From the NCBI GenBank assembly GCA_027031945.1, contig JALVPE010000079.1, forward strand, positions 1-7,596: a DNA stretch of 7,596 nt, given 5' to 3'. The notes under the pieces were generated by a model. That model made no database searches, was not told where the DNA came from, and saw nothing but the letters and a program-made list of their open reading frames with translations. The position numbers were made by a program, and so were the translations under genes. Source of the DNA: Candidatus Moraniibacteriota bacterium (GTDB lineage: Bacteria; Patescibacteriota; Minisyncoccia; Moranbacterales; GCA-2747515). Positions 4,895 through 7,596 of this stretch are shown here, piece by piece (position 1 is the stretch's first letter; each line of letters begins with the position of its first letter).

Positions 4895-5113
4895 CTATGT
4901 TTTTAAAGTCTTCCTCTGTAGAGACGCATTGCAATGCGTCCCTACTTTTTTGTGAGTTTTTTTCTCATCGACAAGATTCTCATCCACTAGATTCCCGCCT
5001 ACGCGGGAATGACATGAAGTTGTCACTCCTGCGGAGGCAGGAGTCTTTTCAAGATTTTTATCTTCACAGGAATAACGATTCTTTTTATTTGATTGTTGGT
5101 TATTGTTTTTCAT
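4895..5113 (-). CDS. Repeat-built leader ORF, copy D (72 residues)
   Basis: ATG at 5111-5113 opens 72 codons ending TAG at 4895-4897. Parts in order: MKNNNQQSNK, KNRYSCEDKNLEK, TPASAGVTTSCHSRVGGNL, VDENLVDEKKTHKK, VGTHCNASLQRKTLKT. Nearly all of it is dispersed repeat sequence shared with the Wzt N-terminus. Its frame continues, after the single TAG, straight into the regulator remnant, mirroring how copy A runs into wzt. It has its own promoter module immediately upstream. No Shine-Dalgarno. The product, if any, would be disordered; no function can be assigned. Confidence 0.35.
   Translation of the reverse strand: MKNNNQQSNKKNRYSCEDKNLEKTPASAGVTTSCHSRVGGNLVDENLVDEKKTHKKVGTHCNASLQRKTLKT
4918..4945. 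repeat. 28-bp GTAG...CTAC palindrome (GCATTGCAATGC core)
   Basis: GTAGAGACGCATTG pairs with CAATGCGTCCCTAC, with a single mismatched position pair (A/C). This is the best-preserved member of the type seen degraded at 2234-2261 and cut at 7586-7596. Confidence 0.85.
4991..5010. repeat. ATTCCCGC/GCGGGAAT palindrome without nested insert
   Basis: ATTCCCGCCTACGCGGGAAT has 8-bp complementary arms and a CTAC centre. This is the simple form of the element that carries a nested palindrome at 2359-2399 and 3083-3123. Minus-strand translation is HSRVGGNL. Confidence 0.85.
5025..5044. repeat. ACTCCTGC/GCAGGAGT palindrome, copy D
   Basis: Perfect 8-bp arms around GGAG, identical to 2414-2433. The spacing to the neighbouring GGGAAT palindrome (14 bp) is also identical. 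Confidence 0.8.
5083..5113 (-). repeat. Leader repeat, copy D (ATG + MKNNNQQSNK)
   Basis: TTTTATTTGATTGTTGGTTA continues to CAT at 5111-5113. It has copy B's GATTGTTGGT form and the same ACGATTC before it. As with copy A, the promoter module follows the ATG directly. Confidence 0.85.
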
Positions 5114-5127
5114 TTAATTTACGTGAT

Positions 5128-5157
5128 TTGACAAGATTCGCAATTGTAGTATAGCAT
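5128..5157 (+). promoter_or_regulatory. Plus-strand promoter, copy D
   Basis: TTGACA (5128-5133) with TATAGC (5150-5155, spacer 16) or TAGCAT (5152-5157, spacer 18). It belongs to the 47-bp block 5128-5174, which is identical to 2550-2596. Confidence 0.55.
5148..5156 (-). promoter_or_regulatory. Extended -10 promoter reading into leader ORF D
   Basis: TGC plus TATACT on the minus strand, 34 bp before the ATG. The sequence is identical to 2570-2578 and overlaps the plus-strand -10. Confidence 0.5.
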
Positions 5158-5163
5158 AAATAT

Positions 5164-5216
5164 AAATGTTTCGCCTTGTGCGAAGCTCTGAGGCTCCCTT
5201 CGGGGGGCCGTTTTTT
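5164..5216 (+). ncRNA. Candidate small RNA with two hairpins and terminator, copy D
   Basis: Hairpin 1 pairs GTTTCGC (5168-5174) with GCGAAGC (5180-5186), with a 5-nt loop in place of 9 in copy A. The TCTGA linker (5187-5191) is kept. Hairpin 2 pairs GGCTCCC (5192-5198) with GGGGGCC (5203-5209) over UUCG, then G and six T. Relative to copy A, one U-A pair became C-G and one became U-G, so the stem survived divergence. Function and family unknown. Confidence 0.55.
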
Positions 5217-5310
5217 ATTCACAAAATTTACTTATTGCTTTTTGTATATTTTCAAAATCCTCTGTTGGCATTGTATTCAAATTCCAGACAACAATATTTC
5301 TAATTAACAT
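5215..5310 (-). pseudogene. Truncated ORF, 3' end of an unidentified gene (possibly toxin-like)
   Basis: ATG at 5308-5310 opens 31 codons: MLIRNIVVWNLNTMPTEDFE followed by NIQKAISKFCE, stop TAA at 5215-5217, inside the T-run of the plus-strand terminator. Upstream the frame is closed by TGA within the GACAAGTCAATGAC repeat (5317-5341), so the 5' part seems lost at the repeat. The 'LIRxI ... EDFxxIxxxI' ending is reminiscent of PemK/MazF-family C-termini, and the gene upstream on the same strand is a small charged protein of antitoxin size. That link is weak inference. It could be a genuine 31-residue peptide, but nothing supports that. Confidence 0.3.
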
Positions 5311-5316
5311 ATGACT

Positions 5317-5341
5317 GACAAGTCAATGACACTGTCACTAC
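5317..5341. repeat. GACAAGTCAATGAC...CACTAC dispersed repeat, copy 1
   Basis: The sequence contains GTCA-A-TGAC and outer GACA/TGTC partial arms. It is related to 5746-5772, and similarity extends past it into the lower-coordinate flank (TAATTAACATATG versus TTAATTAATATGCA). Confidence 0.65.
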
Positions 5342-5445
5342 TGTAAATACTTATTGTACCATTCTCAATTAACTTCTTCCCATTTTAAGAGGGGTATGTC
5401 TGATAAGGTAGAGGTGGTATTATGTAGTGGTTATTTAAAAATAAA

Positions 5446-5714
5446 TTACTTTAGTAAATATTTTTTTTGATCTTCATTTGCTTTTTTGATAACTCTTTTG
5501 TAAATTTTTTTCTGTTCAGAAGATTTCGTACGCAAAAAGAAATCAGCAAAATCATCCTTCATTTCTTCTGAGGAATTATTAGTATATCCAAATATTAAAC
5601 TTTCTAAAAAATTCTTTATTTTCGTTATACAATCGTATCATTTAATTCACTAAAATTGTATATCTTTTCAAGATGAGAGTCAATGTTGCTTTTATTTAAA
5701 TATCGTTTTTCCAT
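5446..5714 (-). pseudogene. Small gene broken by a one-base frameshift; unidentified, antitoxin-like size
   Basis: ATG at 5712-5714 gives MEKRYLNKSNIDSHLEKIYN followed by FSELNDTIV and TAA (5625-5627). In the -1 frame translation continues without a break: ITKIKNFLESLIFGYTNN, then SSEEMKDDFADFFLRTKSSE and QKKIYKRVIKKANEDQKKYL, ending LLK* at 5446. Adding one base near 5625 (GTA-ATA-ACG) joins the two into one ~89-residue acidic/lysine-rich, probably helical protein. Two overlapping small genes are the alternative, but the second has no start before its Met38 equivalent. The ending with ANEDQ(K/R) recalls small proteins I associate with PemK-type toxins in Patescibacteria; this is not established. 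A dispersed repeat lies 31 bp upstream. Confidence 0.5.
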
Positions 5715-5745
5715 ATTACTTTGTGCATTTTTAATTAATATGCAA

Positions 5746-5772
5746 CGAACAAGTCAATGACATTGTCCCTAC
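5746..5772. repeat. GAACAAGTCAATGAC...CCCTAC dispersed repeat, copy 2
   Basis: CGAACAAGTCAATGACATTG then TCCCTAC. It shares AAGTCAATGACA.TGTC with copy 1 and CGAACA...TGTCCCTAC with copy 3. On the minus strand its TTGACT could act as a -35 for the small broken gene, but no good -10 follows. Confidence 0.7.
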
Positions 5773-5838
5773 TATGTCCTTGTAACTACCCTCTTTTGTT
5801 TATCAATTATTTAGAAATGGTATTATTTCTAAATATCT

Positions 5839-5865
5839 CGAACAGGCACAAGACACTGTCCCTAC
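5839..5865. repeat. CGAACAGGCACAAGACAC...CCCTAC dispersed repeat, copy 3
   Basis: It shares CGAACA at the start and TGTCCCTAC at the end with copy 2 at 5746-5772, but the middle differs (GGCACAAGACAC), so it is a related variant. Confidence 0.6.
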
Positions 5866-5876
5866 AAGAAATAAAC

Positions 5877-5900
5877 ACCTGCCTGCCGGCAAAGACAGGT
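5877..5900 (-). terminator. Possible terminator hairpin downstream of the 6008-7288 gene
   Basis: On the minus strand, ACCTGTCT pairs with AGGCAGGT (8 bp with one G-U) around a GCC/GGC-rich loop, followed by GTTTATTTCTT. It lies ~107 bp after the stop codon. The core is a worn CCTGCC...GGCAGG dispersed element, so termination may be incidental. Confidence 0.4.
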
Positions 5901-6007
5901 TTCTGAATATGGGTCTTTTGCTAGATAAAGGTTAGTAGTTACGTTAGCTTATATACAGCTCTACATCTCCATATGCCATTCAGCATTTTTCAATTCTAAG
6001 TTTTTAT

Positions 6008-7288
6008 TTAAAATCCATTTTCCAACAACCACTTCCACGCTGGTATAACAGTTATTTTCTTTTTTTCTAACACAAGTTCCTCCGATTCATCACGGGTAAT
6101 AATTATAGCATTTTTCATTTTTAATTCATCCATTGCTACTGCAAGTGCCCTTATTTCTCTTTTTCTCGTTTTTTCGTCTTCTAAATCCCAACATACTTGA
6201 ATAAGTTGTTTATTTCTTTGATTTTCTCGTACCAAAAAATCCACTTCTAAGTCATTTTTTGTTTTATAATAATAAATACTATCAAATTTGTGTATCAAAT
6301 GAAGAAAAATAATATTTTCCAAAATTCTACCACTATTTTTTGAAAAAGAAAATGACACACTTTGTGCTAATCCTGTATCAATGCTATACACTTTTGATAA
6401 TGCTTTATTTTGTTTTTTAAGTGAAAATGAAAATTGATTTAATTCAAAAACAACAAATGCATCTTTTAGATATTCTAGATATTTTGTTACTGATTCAAAA
6501 GATAAATCAAATGCTTTTTTCATAGATGATATAGAAACAATCTTACTGGAATTACTCATCAAAAATATTGCCATTTTTTCTATAGCATCTTTGTCACGAA
6601 TGTCATATCGTGCCACAATATCTTTTTGCAAAAAATCATAAAAATAGTCCTTCAGTAATTCTCTGTTATTATTCAAAACAACTGCCGGAAAACCTCCAAT
6701 ACTCATATACTCTTCAAACTTTTTGTTAATTATTTTTTCTTTTAAAACAATGTCTTTATGTGAATCAATATTTATTTTTTCAAAAAATAAATATTCACGA
6801 AAATTAAGTGGTAACATTTTTGTTGTCAGATGTCTTCCTGTAATTAATGAAGATAATTCCTTACTAAGCAATACAGAAGATGAGCCTGTTATAAATATCT
6901 TATAATTTGTACCATCTCGTAATTTCCTTATCACTTTTTCCCAATTTTCAATTTCTTGTATTTCATCGAAAAAAAGATATTTTAAATTTTTACTAAAATA
7001 CTCATTGTACACTTCTATCAATTCTTCTATAACATTTGCATCTCTATTTTCTATAAAAAAAGGATCTTCAAAATTGACATATAAAAAGTTATCAGTCATA
7101 TCAAACCGATTTATTATAAGTTTAAGTAATGAAGATTTACCACTTCTACGTGGACCAATTATATCAACAATTTCTTTACTGTCAAAATCTACACTTTCTA
7201 TTACTTCCCTGCTAAATAATTTTCCATTATCTAGGGATTCATGCCAAAAACTAATTATTTTAATTGCTTTATCTTTATTGATTTTCAT
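6008..7288 (-). CDS. AAA_14/DUF4143 family ATPase (nuclease-like motif altered)
   Basis: 426 residues. Walker A GPRRSGKSS (45-53), Walker B YLFFDE (104-109), sensor-like ITGSS (133-137), then EEYMSIGGFPAVV (192-204), a winged-helix-like region (VSISSMKKAFDLSFESVTKY, 251-270), KVYSIDTGLAQSV (299-311) and GRILENIIFLHL (320-331). The C-terminal restriction-fold-like region has LEVDFLV (347-353), but the usual E-x-K is replaced by LIQVCWDL (362-369), so nuclease activity is unlikely. A LIQVC(Y/W)DL motif and VIPAWKWLL ending are typical of the archaeal-ATPase-like branch of the family. Role unknown. It is paralogous to the ATPase at 3199-4443 but clearly diverged, so not a recent duplicate. ATG at 7286-7288 has a good promoter directly upstream. 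Confidence 0.92.
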   Translation of the reverse strand: MKINKDKAIKIISFWHESLDNGKLFSREVIESVDFDSKEIVDIIGPRRSGKSSLLKLIINRFDMTDNFLYVNFEDPFFIENRDANVIEELIEVYNEYFSKNLKYLFFDEIQEIENWEKVIRKLRDGTNYKIFITGSSSVLLSKELSSLITGRHLTTKMLPLNFREYLFFEKINIDSHKDIVLKEKIINKKFEEYMSIGGFPAVVLNNNRELLKDYFYDFLQKDIVARYDIRDKDAIEKMAIFLMSNSSKIVSISSMKKAFDLSFESVTKYLEYLKDAFVVFELNQFSFSLKKQNKALSKVYSIDTGLAQSVSFSFSKNSGRILENIIFLHLIHKFDSIYYYKTKNDLEVDFLVRENQRNKQLIQVCWDLEDEKTRKREIRALAVAMDELKMKNAIIITRDESEELVLEKKKITVIPAWKWLLENGF

Positions 7289-7295
7289 ATACTAT

Positions 7296-7324
7296 AGTTT
7301 ACTATAAGTTAAAAATATAGTCAA
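7296..7324 (-). promoter_or_regulatory. Promoter of the 6008-7288 ATPase gene
   Basis: On the minus strand TTGACT (7319-7324), a 17-bp spacer and TAAACT (7296-7301) form a sigma70-like promoter. Only 7 bp separate the -10 from ATG, so the expected start site falls at or next to the A of ATG, suggesting a leaderless mRNA. An imperfect dyad (ACTTATAG/CTATAGT, 7291-7309) overlaps the -10. Confidence 0.6.
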
Positions 7325-7405
7325 GCATACTTGATATCTTCTGTTTTTCAAAAGTTTCAGTCATACTTGAATATTCAATAGTTTTTTATACTTTTTTCAA
7401 GTGTG
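7321..7405. promoter_or_regulatory. Operator-like TCAAG repeats upstream of the ATPase gene
   Basis: TCAAG-CATA-CTTGA (7321-7334) is a perfect 5-bp inverted repeat overlapping the -35. Its CATACTTGA half recurs at 7362-7370, 36 bp away, and TCAAGTGTG lies at 7397-7405. The array fits binding of a dimeric regulator; no regulator is identified. Confidence 0.4.
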
Positions 7406-7442
7406 CCCGAATTCATTTCATTTGTTAACTATAAATTATCAC

Positions 7443-7595
7443 CTAATTATATGTTATTTTGGCGATTTTACCAAATTTATGCGTTTTTGTAGAATTTGAA
7501 ACAATATTTTTTACTTTTAGAGCTGTGTATACATTCTTTGCAGAGGCGCATCGCGATGCGCCACTACCGTCATCACTCTTTTTTTGTAGAGACGC
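7443..7595 (-). other. Repeat-derived open frame entering from the right edge
   Basis: A minus-strand frame is open from the window edge to TAG at 7443-7445, ~50 codons. It begins in the two palindromes (ASLQKKSDDGSGASRCASAK) and ends VYTALKVKNIVSNSTKTHKF, then GKIAKITYN. It uses a different frame of the repeat than the Wzt extension does. It may be another leader-type ORF whose ATG lies outside the window, or chance. Confidence 0.2.
7540..7567. repeat. 28-bp GCAG...CTAC palindrome (GCATCGCGATGC core)
   Basis: The central GGCGCATCGCGATGCGCC is a perfect 18-bp palindrome; the outer bases nearly pair. It is the intact relative of the element split at 2279-2326. Confidence 0.85.
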
Positions 7596-7596
7596 A
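7586..7596. repeat. Start of another GTAGAGACGCA palindrome, cut by the window edge
   Basis: GTAGAGACGCA matches the first 11 bp of 4918-4945. It follows the 7540 copy after a linker (CGTCATCACTCTTTTTTT) resembling the linker between the paired palindromes at 2234-2290. Confidence 0.7.

Larger units (their letters stand above)
5715..6007. other. Intergenic stretch with repeats only
   Basis: No coding frame is convincing on either strand between the small broken gene and the second ATPase. It contains two GACA-type repeats (5746-5772, 5839-5865), a perfect 10-bp-arm hairpin (ATTTAGAAAT 5809-5818 and ATTTCTAAAT 5825-5834, no T-run) and a GC-rich hairpin (5877-5900). Confidence 0.6.

Noticed and set aside
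890..5044. Transposon or insertion sequence
   Set aside because: No transposase frame, no long terminal inverted repeats and no target duplications visible; the elements are short palindromes.
5809..5834. Perfect 10-bp hairpin as a terminator
   Set aside because: AT-rich stem with no T-run on either strand directly after it; kept only as a structural note.
7302..7364. Minus-strand 20-codon ORF (MTETFEKQKISSMLDYIFNL)
   Set aside because: It overlaps the promoter and operator-like repeats of the ATPase gene, has no ribosome site, and its length is easily reached by chance.

Overview
The window is AT-rich DNA with small, compact genes and standard stop codons. Gene content (two AAA_14/DUF4143 ATPases, an FG-GAP-like surface protein, a stand-alone APS kinase, a Wzt-type ABC ATPase) and many GC-rich dispersed palindromes fit a Patescibacteria/CPR-like or other small-genome uncultured bacterium. 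This is inference: no rRNA, tRNA or marker gene is present. No start codon has a convincing Shine-Dalgarno sequence, and one promoter sits so close to its ATG that the mRNA may be leaderless.

Layout. 1-304: the 3' end of a plus-strand FG-GAP/VCBS-like repeat protein and its terminator. 334-2532 (minus): a wzt-like glycan-export ATPase followed by cysC (APS kinase), plausibly one transcript for a modified, perhaps sulfated, surface glycan. 2534-3163: duplicated promoter/small-RNA module, palindromes, a decayed ORF and a repeat-built leader ORF. 3199-4443 (minus): AAA_14/DUF4143 ATPase with an intact nuclease-like C-terminal motif. 4556-5113 (minus): two leader ORFs flanking the decayed, frameshifted C-terminus of a COG2865-type regulator. 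5128-5216: second promoter/small-RNA module. 5215-6007: gene debris (a truncated ORF and a frameshifted ~89-residue gene, possibly an old toxin-antitoxin pair) mixed with dispersed repeats. 6008-7288 (minus): second AAA_14/DUF4143 ATPase, with a TTGACT/TAAACT promoter and operator-like repeats. 7443-7596: another palindrome pair at the right edge.

The most unusual signal is a modular repeat system. Four copies of a ~31-bp sequence encode ATG plus a MKNN(N/D)QQSNK peptide. Two copies lie directly beside an identical 47-bp segment holding divergent promoters and a short structured plus-strand RNA ending in a UUCG-loop terminator; the two RNA copies differ by pairing-preserving changes. Downstream of the leaders, palindromic elements, some nested in others, stay open in one reading frame. 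In one copy they run straight into the Wzt ATPase, giving it a ~103-residue repeat-made N-terminus. In another they lie in frame with a truncated regulator, separated by a single TAG. This resembles Rickettsia palindromic elements inserted in genes, with the addition that the cassette carries its own promoter and start codon.
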